Origin: Onchocerca volvulus
Lineage: Eukaryota; Nematoda; Chromadorea; Rhabditida; Onchocercidae
DNA: 64,000 bases
Assembly: GCA_000499405.2 (NCBI GenBank)
Contig: HG738140.1
Coordinates: 8,955,560-9,019,559 of the forward strand
Direction of reading: 5' to 3'
Position numbers and translations under genes: made by a program
Shown: positions 39,201 to 51,500 of the stretch, in pieces
Layout: each line of letters starts with the position of its first letter
Position numbering within the stretch: position 1 is the stretch's first letter
Notes under the pieces: model-generated
Told to the model about the DNA's origin: nothing
The model's database searches: none
Seen by the model: only the letters and a program-made list of their open reading frames with translations

Positions 39201-41783
39201 AAAACATGTGTAACTCTATATATTTTCAATCTGTCAGTGTTAACTTTAACTATCTCTACTTTCAACAGGTGGCACTTTTCCTCTCCGTTTCAAATCGCGA
39301 CACTTTTTCGATCTTTGGGTTTCATCAATAAAATTATAAAGGCTAGCGAAAATCACATCTCTTGCTTTCGTCTTGCTGTACAAACAAATACTGTCAAATT
39401 AAAAAATGAGGATCCAGAAAGATGTGAATTTAAAAAAAAAAAAAAAATTTCAATTTTCAATCGATCTGACTTGAAATATTCTAGGTTTTTAGTAGCAATA
39501 TTTATATTTGTCATTAAATCCCATTAAATCGTAAAAGTCAATACCTCGATTTATGTTTCATTCCAAAGGTGTCAGCTTTGGGAGTAGTTCTGATGAAGAC
39601 ATTAAGAAATCTGGAAATAAGGCTAAAAGATAAACGGAAGACATATCGGAAATTCTGCACTCAAAATTTGTGTAGATTGTACAAATTTATAACTTTTGAT
39701 GATTAAAAGGAGAGAATAAGTAATAATAAAGCTGTTCGAATGTTTGTTATGATGGATTAAAATAAACGGAATTACGGGTTTGTTAAGCAGAGCAATAGTT
39801 AGAGGCCATTATAAGTAATATGTTCAGAATGAGAAACAGAAGGAATCTAAAGATGCGGCCTGATAGAAAGAACTTGGCTAACAATTATTTGGGCTTAAAA
39901 TCCATGGAAACAACTGACTTCCTTGCTTTGCAGAAGTTGCAGAGTTTCTTTGTCCTTTCTATCCTTTTCACGAAGATTGATCGTTTTTTTCTGTGTGTTT
40001 AACTTCTAAATTTCTACTGATTGTCTTTATAAGTTTTATTTTTGAAGAAATTTATCATTTTCCTTGATTTTTCAAAGAAACTAAAAAATCATCGACTAAC
40101 TTGAAAAACAGGAATTAGCGTAAATTCACTATCATCGATCGGAATATTAAACAGTTAGTATTTCAGGAAACCCCTAAATGATCTTTTACAGCTCTACTTT
40201 TACAATGAGATACATTCGGCGATATTGTAAAAGCTCTAACGATTTTCGAGAATCGATTGGGATTTCAAGAAATTCGAATAAATCTTTAACAGTTATTTTT
40301 GAAAGTAAGAGATTATTTGATATTTTGCATAGATTTTACAATCACATTTAAAGGGATAGAAAATCTAAATAATTCAAAGACTTATATATACAATGAAAAA
40401 GATTAATTAATAAAGCTGAATCTTCTAGTTAATCGACAAATCTATTGATCTGAAACAGTGCATCTTTTATAAATTTTAACTTTTGCACCAATTTTCTACT
40501 TCACTCTATCACATTTCTGTTCAAGATAGCAAATAATTCGAATGACAGGAAATCTTGGAATTTTCACCACTTTAATTTATCACTTGTTCTATTCATAATA
40601 TTTAATTTTCGTTGTTAACACTGTGAAGCACAGAGCAGCACTTCGTTTCTACTTAACAACTTTTTGGCCAGCAAATGGACAATAGCAGAGGCTTCTAGCA
40701 CTTGAGGACATTTCGTGCAAATTTCAGTTTGGGGAAGAGTTGAATGTTTCGAAGAGCATAAAATGACCAAAGCTCCATGAGGGGAGAGCAAAAGTGCGAA
40801 TGCCATCCCATGAGAATGCTAATTAGCAATGCTGCATATTTCTATGTGAGTAGTGATTTATGAATAGTTTAAGAAATAGTACAACTGCAAATGCAAAAAT
40901 GCTGAATGGCATGCAAGTGCAGGATATATTAATGGAAAAAGATAAAATTCGGAGAATGTCAATGCAAATATCACTAAGAGTGCATGTGCTTTTACAATAA
41001 GGATTTCAAGTTTATCGGGGAAAATTTAAATTAAGAATACAAATTGATAGAAATGCATGAAATAGTGGCCAAGGTTGGCATTATAAATGATGTACTGCGT
41101 GATGCAATGCCACCGTATATTTCATTCATCCCCTTCATCATCACTAGCAATTATTGGATGGTACTGACAGTCAACTTCGAAGTGACTACTAATTGATAAT
41201 TCTGGAATAAATATTCATGTCAAAATAAAGAGAATGGAGGGTCACTCAATACTGATTCAGACGACTGGTTGGAAGACTATTTAGTGTAAAAATAAAAGCT
41301 TTGCTTTATAATAAATTTAAACTTCAAAACTTAACTTCTGTCAATATTCCTGAATAAAAAAAAAAAAATGAGCAGAGAAAGTTGGATATTATTATTATGA
41401 AACAAGTGGTGCTGAGTTGCAAATACATCAGATAAAAGGATTTAATCTATCATTGATGCGCGAAGTAAGAGAAATACTGGGACGTGAGAATGTGAAATGC
41501 ATCTTGTTCATGGACTAAAGCAATGAAAATAAGAAATCTTATGAAAAAAAAAAAAAAAAGAAATGGATGATGAAGATAGATTACAGCTAACAATTCAATT
41601 TAATATTGCAAAAAACGATTATAGAAACAAAAATTCTAAGATTTTTTTTTTTTTTTCATTCCTTTCATACTCATCGAAAGTCTGAATACTATCCACAATT
41701 AACGAAACATATTCCAATCACCTAAAATTTTTCGATTTTTTTTTTCTATTCCTAAATATTCCTAAAATATAGCCTTAATTACG

Positions 41784-42018
41784 AAACATTTCAATTCGAT
41801 TCAGACTGACAAAACCATTTTTATATGATAATAATTGCTATGTAATTTGCACCTATAACTGTATTAATAATCATCAATCATTGTCAACGAACATTTATTA
41901 GGAAATATTTCGATTCGATCCTGATCAACAAAAACCATTATTAAAAGATAATAATTGCTGTAATTTGCCCTACGATCGTATCAATAAGCATCAATCATTG
42001 CCAACGAATGTTTGGAGG
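41784..42018. repeat. Tandem duplication, two diverged copies of about 119 bp
   Basis: The block beginning AAACATTTCAATTCGATTC at 41784 is repeated from 41903 (AAATATTTCGATTCGATCC). Both copies go on through GATAATAATTGCT, TAATTTGC and CATCAATCATTG, and end in CAACGAA. The copies differ by substitutions and small indels, so the duplication is old. Confidence 0.85.
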
Positions 42019-43230
42019 AAAATTAGATAAATTTGAAGGACATCAATTCTTCCACCAACAAAATTCATCCAATATCAATCTTCGAATTCTATACAAAACT
42101 ATATTGACCTCATAATTCAGCAGATTTTCTTCAACTGCAATTAGACGGTAACAAAGATTACATATGAGTATCAATAATGCATAATTTTTGCAAACCGAGA
42201 AATATCTAATTCCATATGAATTTTAAATTATGTTTTGTGGCCACAGGGCGAGAAAGTGACTCAAAATTTGAATAGTTTTAGTTTTCGGTATACGTAAGAT
42301 ATCTGACATCATATAGACAGATATCATTATCACCATCAACTTTTTTCCTATATTCGCTACAAATATCATTGATCTGTCTACTAATCTTCTTTGTCCATGA
42401 ACTTTTGAATCTGAATTATTTTTGGAAATAACCACACTTAAGACAGTTCGAAGATAATCTTTCCATCCTTATTTCTCTGCTGATCTTTATAATTTAATAA
42501 ATTGCACAACACTTACTGATAATATATGATGTAAAAAAAATGTCAATCAGGTCAGGCATAATTAATCAACGAATACTCAAGATCTATAATGAAAGATCAA
42601 CTACTAACTAACAAAAATAACGGAAAAATGAAAAAAAGACGAAAAATGAACTTGCTTATAGTATGGTTTGATTATCAGGAAGCGTATAAATCCTTACCAA
42701 ACATATGGATCTACAAGTACTGAACTTTTGGGATTTCTGGTAACATCAGGAAATGAGAGCCATATCACTACGCTGAATACGAATCATCATCATTTACTCA
42801 TGCTGAAAAATTTATTTCTCTATCTAGTAATGTCGCCAGTAGGACGAATATGGAATATCTGATAAGCATTTTGCAATGTTATCCTATCTGATCAGCAGCA
42901 ATCGCTATCATGAAAGTATAAAAAATTATCGAAAAAAATTCGGTTCAAAATTATCGGAAAACTCAGATATTTATATATCACATTCACATCCTCAGCTGTA
43001 AATTGACAGTTTGAAATAAATTGATAAATTCGACAGACAGATACTTCTTTTTCTTTTCTCTCCACAGCTTTACTTTGAAACAGTTTTCAAGTCGCAAACA
43101 GCTTGAATTTCTCATAAATTCACAAAAACAAAGCACATACTCACAAATGAACATCGTAATGTTTAGAGGGGATGAGAATTTTAATTCCGAGCGTATATTG
43201 CAAGAGGAGGACAGTTTGTTTATTCATCGA

Positions 43231-43335
43231 TCTGTGTATGTACGTATGTAATCTGTGTCGTGTATGTGTGTGTGTATGTATGTATATGTAGGTATGTGTG
43301 TATATGTTTATGTGTGTGTGTGTGTGTATATAATT
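43231..43335. repeat. GT/GTAT microsatellite
   Basis: An impure run of TGTG and TATG units, longest pure part at about 43312-43327. It is ordinary simple sequence about 0.9 kb upstream of ATG10. Confidence 0.85.
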
Positions 43336-44206
43336 TAAGTGTGAGTGTGCCGATGTCTAAATGTTATGTATGTGTATTTAGTGTGCAAGAAATGTCGGCT
43401 GAATTCACGTCTTCGTGTACTTACAACGGAGTTTGAAGTTTGCTAACGTAGTCGATTCCTTCCTCTATTCACATCCATACATTTCATGCTTTTGATTGCA
43501 GATTGATGCGAAGTGAGGGGAAATGTCATCTATGAATGCATGCTATTGATCTGTTACCTATGACCTCTCTCCTTCGTATTAACATGCTCGGAATGCGATC
43601 GTGATTTCATTTTTGTCGAAAAGTCAAATGTTTTATTGTAAATGGCATCTCTTCTCGAATCTCTTTCTCTCGTATTTCTGTTGATCATCCTCCGATTACG
43701 TTTATAAGGACTTCCCACCATCAGAATTTTGTATTAGATTTCATATTGTTATACTTCCAGCAGGACATCTATTTTCTGATTCTATTTATCTAATAGATTT
43801 CTCAAAATTACTAGATCTAAGTGGCTTATGTTTCCTCATTCAAATTTATTATCGCTTTCAAAATGTCCGAGCATACATCATTTTAAAAGAATGTTGGTTT
43901 CATTGTCGTTGCATGCCACTTGTGACAACATTCTTCCGGAAACATTTTCCGGTTTCTTGATGAGCTACAGTGCTTTCTTGTTTTGCCTATGACTGTAATC
44001 AACAAGTGGTGAAATTGAGGTCGTGTTTTCATAGGCCGTGATGAATTCGATTTTAAATAACTGTTGATGCTTTAAAATTCAACTTAAAAATAACTCCAGG
44101 AAAAATTCTGATTTCAAAAAGGCAGAAATTAAATGTGCAATTTATGTACTGGTATTTTTAATCTTTATTTGAATTATTTCGCAAGAATTGGTTGATTGAA
44201 GCAATA

Positions 44207-45750
44207 ATGGGGACAATAAGCAAGGAAACATTCAATCGAAATATTGCAGAACTTGTTGAGAAGACAGCGGATTTGGATCTGAGATACCAGTGGCAATTTA
44301 ATGATGTACTTTTTTTTTTTTTTAATTTTCGAAACTGTAGTATCAAACTTTATCACATTTGTTCTGGCTTTCAACAGAATAATATCTTCCTTTATAGAGA
44401 TTGCAAAAGTTCTTTTCAACATTCGAAAAATCATCCAACAGAAAAATATAATCGTTGAAAAGAAAATGATTATTCTCAGAATTTATCTTTTTTTTTTTTT
44501 TATACACAACATGCATATATACTGTTGCAGTTGGAGAAGAGAATCCTACTCGACTATATACATTGATAAAGAAATAAATTGAATAAAATTTTGATTTTAG
44601 CGATTTAAAAAATATTAGTTAGAACTCATTTTATTTCCGTTCAGAAAAAGGAGATTTTTAAATTTTCAGTACAGAAATGGACAATTTTTATCAAACAGTT
44701 CAGTAATGGAATGGAATGGCGAGACGATTTTACGGACATTTCATATTACTTATAGTGAAAGTTATGAAGTTCCCGTTTTATGGTTTATTTTCAGTCGACA
44801 AAGTTCTTTTTTATTTTATTTTAATTAATTGCTACTTTTTGAAGGTCAGTGATGACTGCACTTTATTAACTCATAGGAGTCGTTTTACTATATATTTCCA
44901 AAGTCAGTTTAATATATATAGCACAGAAAATTTACTTTAACATTGGATCATTAGTTGAGCTTACAAGGAATGCTACTCTAGTTCTTTTCATGATTGTTTA
45001 TTCTTGAAATTATGCCGTAAAGTAACAGGTGAAATTTCTGATGCACATATTTCATAATTAAACAAAAAGTGTAACGTTATTTGTGTTTTCAAAAGCTACA
45101 AAAACATTTGTTTCATTTTAAAAAGTAAATTAGATTTGTTGAAAACAGACGTAAATGCATGAGATATACACGTAATAGTCACGTAAGAAAAATACAATGA
45201 TTTTGTTACAGCCGGTGCTCTATTGAGCATAGAGGAAATTTTGGAATTGATGCCTGCTGATAAAAAGAAAGCAATATTGGCAGATTGTTTAACTTCAATA
45301 TCTCAACGCGAGCATCCTATTTTCAACCTTCTTTTCTACCATTTTCATCCCTGTAGGACAGCAGATCTCATGAAAAATGTCCGCTACGATAATTACGTTA
45401 TTAGGTGAATTACTTTATTTGCTTCGTTACATTAAGAATTTATTTAAGTGAAGATAATAAGAAAACTTAAATTTACATTTCCTAAGTATTTAAAAATTAA
45501 CAAGCAGTGTAAAAATATAAGAACAAACTTCTATAAAAAATATTTTACTATAGTGGTGAAAATGCTGCATATTATTTTTCTTGTATGACGCTTTAGATTT
45601 GAAGAGATAGAGAAATTTTATATATGAGTTTTTGATTTTAGTGATTTCTTAATTTTTCTGACTGATCACAATTTTTCCAGCTGGCTATCAATTTTCGGCT
45701 CACTTTTGCATTTGTTACCGCTATCAAATGAAATATTTGTGAAAAAATGA
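44207..45750 (+). CDS. atg-10: Autophagy E2-like conjugating enzyme ATG10
   Basis: Four exons join in phase to 164 aa: 44207-44305, 44670-44802, 45212-45404, 45681-45750. ATG10 receives ATG12 from ATG7 and transfers it to ATG5, a step needed for LC3/GABARAP lipidation. Visible family blocks: an N-terminal helix ending near a conserved tryptophan (LRYQWQFND); FHITYSESYEVPVLWF, matching the mammalian YHVLYSCSYQVPVLYF; LLSIEEI, matching the segment after it; then ISQREHPIFN and FHPCRTADLM with the catalytic cysteine in the HPC motif (Cys125, codon 45352-45354); and a last exon reading WLSIFGSLLHLLPLS, matching the C-terminal SWLSIVGPVVGL block. It is shorter than human ATG10 (220 aa) because the loop before the central strands is reduced. 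The start is the first ATG after an in-frame stop; a second acceptor at 44704 is weaker and out of phase with exon 1. Confidence 0.93.
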
Positions 45751-46602
45751 TGTCGTAAATATTGGAACAAACAACAATTGTGATCTATCTCGATGTTTAC
45801 ATAGATCGGGAATCGTTGATTCTGGTTTCGTTTTTTCTCGGATACTTAATTATTTGTTGGAATTTCATTAAGGTAAAGTACTGAATGATCTTAAAATTGA
45901 GAAATTTTGCTGATAGTAGCTCAACTCATTGGATTTATCTTGTTCAGTTTAATGGCAAATTCGTTATTTTTATCGAACAGGAAAGAAAAAAGAATGATGC
46001 ATTTATTTCAATTTAATATTTATATTATAAATTTTATGCTCTTTAATTTTTGTAGATTCCATTGTTAAAATAAAAATCTAATGAAAGCTTTCAAACTTTT
46101 AAAGTCTATTTTTTTATTTTTTGAAATGCATCTGCAGGGCACAGCCCAAATTAATTTGTACATTAAATTATTAACTTAGTTAAAGTCAAACTTTTATTAC
46201 TGTAGTATAATTAGAAGCTTACGAGTTTTGAGATGAAGTTTCATGAATACATTTTTGATTTACGCTTATAAAGTAGAATTAAATTCGATAGTTTAATAGA
46301 TGGTATTTTTTAACAAACAAAGTGGTGCAAGAGATCACACGTTTTTGATTTCCTGATGAATTAAAATTAGTTCAACTTGTTCACTTTAATGATGTTTCTG
46401 CTACTATCTCTTTTTTATTTGCTCTTTAATGAAAATGATTCTACTAAAATTGTACTTCTACTTATGAATTCCACCCCAGCAAGTTCTTTTTGGAATCATA
46501 GGGAGAGGATGATCTTTGAGTAAATATCTCGTAGTTTTAGCTGAATAAAAAAACGTACTTGAAGATAACTGCAATTGTCATGGAAGTTTTTTTTTTTTTT
46601 TT
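45751..46602. other. Spacer between ATG10 and the retrotransposon cluster
   Basis: AT-rich sequence with no supported feature. It includes the ATG10 3' UTR and a poly-T run at about 46587-46603 directly against the first LTR. Confidence 0.5.
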
Positions 46603-47360
46603 TGAAAAAATTAGAGATTGGTTGATTGGACAGACAAATTTGTTTAGTGAGAAAGATTTTGTTATGACGTAGTGTATTGCTGCAACTACATGCAATGCAA
46701 TTTATAGACGAATATTGAAGGTACAACTGATAGTTTGATTTTTTGTTTTATAGATAGTAGGAGAATTTATTGGGTTTCGATTATTGAGTTCATCGGGTTG
46801 ATTTGAAGCTTTTGAGGAAATTTTATTGGGACTGGAAGATTTCTTCTTTTGATTGGGATTGAGACAGACTCGAGTTCGAACTAAACTAAGTTGATAGCGA
46901 TCATTTATGAATTATATAGTCGGAGATATTTTCAGTAGTTTAGACAATTTATATCAGTACCGAAGCTCAGAGATTAAGAATTTGATTATCTGATGGTAAG
47001 ACATAATATTTGAAGCAATTCACATCAAACCGGAAGTTACAGAACAATAGTTTAATTAAAATATTTACAATTATTTGATAATTCACATGATCCTAAAATG
47101 AGGATTTAGAAAGATGATTTATATGTTTAGAGTTTTTTCAAGATCTCATACGATCAGAATGTAAGATTTGGTTAATGATTTATTTGTTTGTGATTAATTT
47201 GAGAATTTCACATTATTAAATGTTAGATTTGATTAGTGATTTACTTGTTTTGAAATTTATATTTTAGAAGTTAAATTGGTTTCCCGAAGATATTTCTATA
47301 ATATACATTACTTCGATCAATTCATCGTATTTATTTATAAAAATATTTTGGTTTCCGATA
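46603..47360 (-). repeat. LTR copy C (about 758 bp)
   Basis: Aligns by eye over its whole length with 54053-54808: shared blocks include GATTGGTTGATTG, ACAGACAAATTTGTTT, GAGAATTTATTGGGTTT, CCGAAGCTCAGAGATTAAG and AATTGGTTT. Its right end reads CCGATA where copy A has CCGACA. Confidence 0.85.
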
Positions 47361-48388
47361 TCCCCGACTGAAGGAGCCAAAACCTACAGATAAAAGAATT
47401 TGAGGAATATAAGGAATATATTTTGTTTGATAGATATTTTTTGTCCGTCTTGATTGAGTATGGAAAATTTTAGAATTTTAATAGGAACAGCAATGACTTC
47501 ATTTTGATTTGAAGTTGTAATCTATGATAAACAAAGATGAAATAGAATTAGACAAATTTCATCTTACCTTCATTTCTTTATAGCAGTAGTCTTTTAGCTG
47601 ACATTGGGTTATTGATTAATAATCATTCAATCAAAAATAAAAGGTATTACGATTGGCAACTTCGTTGATGTACTACACTTAGTTGTTGTTTAAATTCTTA
47701 TTGTAAATTGGCGAAGATATACTGGAGTTTTATATTTTCTGGATCAGTTCCATCTTCGAGGCTTATATCTGGCATTATAACTGACCTTTTTTGGCTAACT
47801 TTGAATGTATTCATTTCGAATGGCTCTCCGTTCTTGAAGTTTAGTTGCATTTTCGGCGATTCCCATATGGATATTGATATCGCCTTACATTGGATATGGA
47901 TCAATAAATTAACAGTTCGTTATTGTGATTGTTTCATTTTCTTCAGAAATGAATGAGGTTTGGAGTTCTTCTAGAGTTACATGATTTCCCTCAAATTTTT
48001 TTCTTTTCGTCAAGTTTTCCACTTTTTCAGTGTAAGCACTTTTTGATCGTTTTCTTTTCGTTCCACAGAACAATACTGGTGCTGGTCAATTCATATTTAA
48101 CTTCGGATTTGCGGAGGCATAATGCAATATATCAGTAATAGATACTGTGTACGAGCACCAATGAAGTATTGACGCAGTTTTAGTGGGCCGTACGATAACT
48201 GTTGCTTGCTTACGGTGGTATATATATACCAAGCTGGAATTTTAGTATGAGATTTGGGAATACATCGGCAATGTTTCCTCTTGCTTACGATCAAGTTGTT
48301 CTCGTCCTGTTTTGAAATGATCGATTATGTTTCTCCATTTCTTGATCGTTACTTCATATTGCTGGATTTTATTTCTGAGGAGTTTAAG

Positions 48389-48631
48389 CTAAAATCTTTT
48401 ATTTGTATTTGTGTTCTTAAGAAGACCATATTTTCTTCGTAGAATTTCAAATTCATTCCGTGTTTTGATATGTCCACTTTCTGCTATCAGATATCCAATT
48501 TTTGTGTGAAGCAAAAAAATCATGATTCTAGATTTTTGAATCTTTTTAACTGAATGAATTTGGAGAATAATCATCCCCGACAAGTATATCAGGCGAATTT
48601 TAGGCCATCCAATAACATCCTTCCCATCCAT
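48389..48631 (-). pseudogene. Retroelement protease-region remnant
   Basis: The minus-strand frame reads VIGWPKIRLIYLSGM then FLLHTKIGYLIAESGHI. This resembles the block after the aspartic protease of BEL/Pao polyproteins, where a W-x-x-P-D-I-L-I-G segment is followed by a L-L-x-T-K-x-G-x-I-I-x-G segment. Key glycine and aspartate positions are changed and the frame does not continue, so it is degenerate. The match is short and therefore tentative. Confidence 0.45.
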
Positions 48632-49084
48632 TTTAATTACTTGCAGTTCATTTGTTAAGTAATTTATCGTAATTGTTTCAAACAGTATTCCAGTTTTTAT
48701 TCCAAGTTCTTCTTCGGTAGTTCAAAACATGTTTTCTGTCGCAGAACTTGAGCGGTAGAATATAGAGTGCTCCGCGATACTAGGAATTTTAACTTATTTG
48801 ATGAGATACAATAAAAAAAGATATTGGTATAATGTCCAATTAAATTCGTAAGTACAATTAAATAAGGGAGTTGGTCGTAGAAGACAATATGGTGCATTGA
48901 GAAAACTCTGAGTTTCGTCGAAGTAGGTTAATCAGCGTCGTTGAGGAGAAGTTCGATGTCGTTGAAGTAGAGGCTTTCGTTTTTTTGAGTCGACCATTTT
49001 GTTCCCAGAAAAGTTACGGTCATTTTGGGATCGTTGGCTGCCAGCTACTTCGCTTTAGTCCACGCTCTGGCGCTGTCTGGTTAT

Positions 49085-50083
49085 TGTCGGAATAGCGGAA
49101 AAAATGATTCATATTAATGTAATTAGAATAATTTTATTTTTTCCTTTATCATTTTATTTCGTAAGAAGTTAAATATAGTAAATGTCATTTAAAGTTGTAA
49201 AAGATTAAAGTCTAGACATAATTTCGATACTATTTGAAACTCTAATATTGTCTGATTTTGATTGATAATGTCATAACTTTTCTTTTCAAGTGTAATATTG
49301 CTCTCAGATGTGGAGTTTAATTATCCAATCTAAAGACCAAGGCTCATCAGCGGCAAGAAGTGATACAATGGATGGTCGGCGCCTTTTTTGATTGTTAAAA
49401 CGTTGTCGTGGATTAATGACACCCAGATAGCGTTGGGGCATGGACTAAAGCGATACACAATCGGCAGCGGATGATCCAAAAATCACTGTCAATTCTTTGA
49501 CGACGACGACGAAGCGGCTTACCTTCCACCACCACTACTACTACTTATCAACTCCCACCGCGATTTTCATAGTTTTTCTTTATCTATTGTATCCACGAAT
49601 TTACTGGACGATTACTCACGTATTGTATTCTAAAATACTTTATCTAATAAAGTTTGAATAACTTAGTGTCGTGGTCCATCCCTATTCACAACATCGAAGT
49701 TTCGCGACAGATGTCATCAATTCAAGGACGAAACCTCATCAATCAAGGAAGGCGTCGATTTTGATCATTGCATCATTTCCGCCGTTAGTGGGTCTTAGTC
49801 TTTAGACTTGGGTAAATAAGCTGCAGGTGCGCGGTCAATCATTACACATGCAAAGTGAAATTAAGACATAATCAATCAAATTTGAACGGTAGAAAAGTTT
49901 CAAATACTTTGGAAATTACATCTGGACTTTAATCCTTACAATATTGTAATTAAACATATAATACCTGAAGATTTCAACTGACATATGTAATACATCAAAT
50001 ATGTAATACATCAAACATAAGAAAAAGAGAGATAAGGATATATTAATTTACATTCATATAAATCCTTTTCGGTTATTCCGACA
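49085..50083. mobile_element. About 1-kb insertion with 10-bp inverted termini
   Basis: Begins TGTCGGAATA (49085-49094) and ends TATTCCGACA (50074-50083), an exact 10-bp inverted pair. It is richer in G+C than its surroundings and has a GAC run near 49500 and an AATAAAG motif near 49648. It separates gag-like sequence on the right from protease-like sequence on the left. It could be a solo LTR with extended inverted ends or a non-autonomous DNA element. The flanks show no clear target duplication. Confidence 0.5.
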
Positions 50084-50399
50084 TCGTTGGTGTCTTATTG
50101 CCAAATGTAGCGATTTTCAGTTCTTGTTCTCTTTTTCTTTGAAGGTTCAGACGATTTACTAATTCCTTAGAAATAAAAGATAATTGCGAATCGATATCGA
50201 ATAGTGCTAAAGCTTTTTGCTGAGTTCGTGGATAGTTTGAATTGACTACGTTGATTTCTTCTCATGAAATTAAGATTTATTTTTCTTTCTGCATTCCCCT
50301 GTCGGGTTATTGAATTTGTTATTGTAATCGAATCTATTTTTTTTTTGATCAAATCACGGTTTGCATAGGATTTTGTATTTGATATGACTTAATGCAGTA

Positions 50400-50585
50400 T
50401 TATAAGGATCTTTGCAGTGGAAACATGAAAATTTCTTCTTGTTGCATTTCCTGTTCGAAGACAGTTGGCCATGCATTAGTTTTTCTCAAACGTTCCATTC
50501 GGTGTTTGAGTGTGGGATAAATATGACATTCATTATCCCAGTAGTCCTTGTTACCAAACATGTTTATCGTTTTGGCGGCAAACAT
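50400..50585 (-). pseudogene. Gag C-terminal zinc-knuckle remnant
   Basis: The minus-strand frame reads KDYWDNECHIYPTLKHRMER then LRKTN. This is the BEL/Pao gag zinc-knuckle pattern (H-W-x-x-x-C, then Y-P-T, then R-x-x-R-L). Cysteines that would follow in the second knuckle are replaced (tryptophan and valine in NAWPTVFEQ), so the finger is broken. It continues in the same frame as the repeats at 50556-50790. Confidence 0.7.
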
Positions 50586-50790
50586 GTTTATTCTTTGTTA
50601 ATAAATATGTTTATCCTTTTGGTGGCAAACATGTTCATCGTTTTGGCGGTAAACATATTTATCGTTTTGGTGGTGAACGTGTTTGTCATTTTGGCGGTAA
50701 ACATGTTTATCCTTTTGGCGGTAAACATGTTTATCCTTTTGGCGATAAATGTGTTTATCCTTTTGGCGACGAACTTGTTTATCGGCTTGT
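50556..50790 (-). repeat. 24-bp minisatellite coding an 8-residue repeat in the gag linker
   Basis: About ten units of a 24-bp motif (GTTTATCGTTTTGGCGGTAAACAT type on the plus strand, variants at several positions). On the minus strand, in frame with the zinc-knuckle, each unit reads KDKHVYRQ or NDKHVYRQ. The longest plus-strand open frame of the window (50412-50861) is the antisense of this array and is not a gene. Confidence 0.85.
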
Positions 50791-50840
50791 TGGTCCATTT
50801 GAAACTATCTTCGCGCTTCTTGACCTTTAAATCCTTGACC

Positions 50841-51300
50841 GAGTCAGTCCCATTGGTGTAACGAGTCGGGATGTCTACCAGTCTGATCAATTTCTCGAAG
50901 AACTTTCATTGACAATGAGTGATTTGAGGAATGGTGTGAGTAACAATCCGGATCACATCAGTTGCAATTTAAAACAATTCGGATTTTGGAGTAGAGTCAG
51001 TTCTCTTAGTACCACGAGTCGGAATATCTACCAAACTGATCAATTTTCTGAAAGAGGACTCCTATTGACAATGGGTAATCTGAAGAATGGTATGAGTAAC
51101 ATTCCGGATCACTCAACCGCAGTTTAAAACAGTTCAAATTTCGGAGCAGATTCAGTTCTGCTGCTGCCACGAGCCGGGATATCTATCAACCTGATCAATT
51201 TTTCGAAGGAGAAGTCCTATTGACAATGAGTGGTTTGAAGATTGGTATCAGTAGCAGTCCGGATCAGATCAACGCAGTTTTTGGAAATTTTGGTCATGCA
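50841..51300. repeat. Three tandem copies of a 153-155-bp unit
   Basis: Units start at about 50841, 50994 and 51149. Each carries GAGTC/GATTC-AG, a CGAG(T/C)CGG(G/A)AT block, CTGATCAATTT, TTGACAATG(A/G)G and a TCCGGATCA block. Copies differ by scattered substitutions. The array adjoins LTR copy B. Confidence 0.85.
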
Positions 51301-51500
51301 AGAAGTGTTTTTGATGCAGGAACGCTTTTCCAGTCATGGTTTAGAGAATGTTATCTTATGATCCGAGCTAGTTTGACTTTGGAGAAAGAGATATGTCGGA
51401 ACTGGAAGAAAGGAAATATATTGCTATTAGTGCATCGAAGGATATACGAATCATTGAAGGACTGCGAGAAGGAGGCATCTGTCGTGAAAATTTTTTTCTT

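Larger units (their letters stand above)
36287..44206. other. Gene-poor region upstream of the claudin-like gene and ATG10
   Basis: Nearly 8 kb between two genes transcribed away from each other, so it should hold both promoters. I see no exon I can support. The best open frames (39237-39527 plus, 40806-40615 minus, 42668-42862 plus) show no family similarity and no convincing splice pairs. Two simple features inside are listed separately. Confidence 0.5.

Noticed and set aside
40615..40806. 63-codon minus-strand frame with balanced composition
   Set aside because: No recognised family, no clear acceptor or donor, and no neighbouring exons.
43231..43335. GT-rich tract considered as a telomere-like or regulatory repeat
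   Set aside because: It is an impure dinucleotide microsatellite and does not match the nematode telomere unit TTAGGC.
50412..50861. Longest open frame in the window (149 codons, plus strand) with repeated hydrophobic Val/Ile/Phe units
   Set aside because: It is the antisense of the 24-bp minisatellite, whose other strand continues in frame into a gag zinc-knuckle. A repeat whose length is a multiple of three keeps several frames open.
50549..51300. Regular repeats considered as a CRISPR array
   Set aside because: Units are directly adjacent with no unique spacers, in a eukaryotic retroelement.
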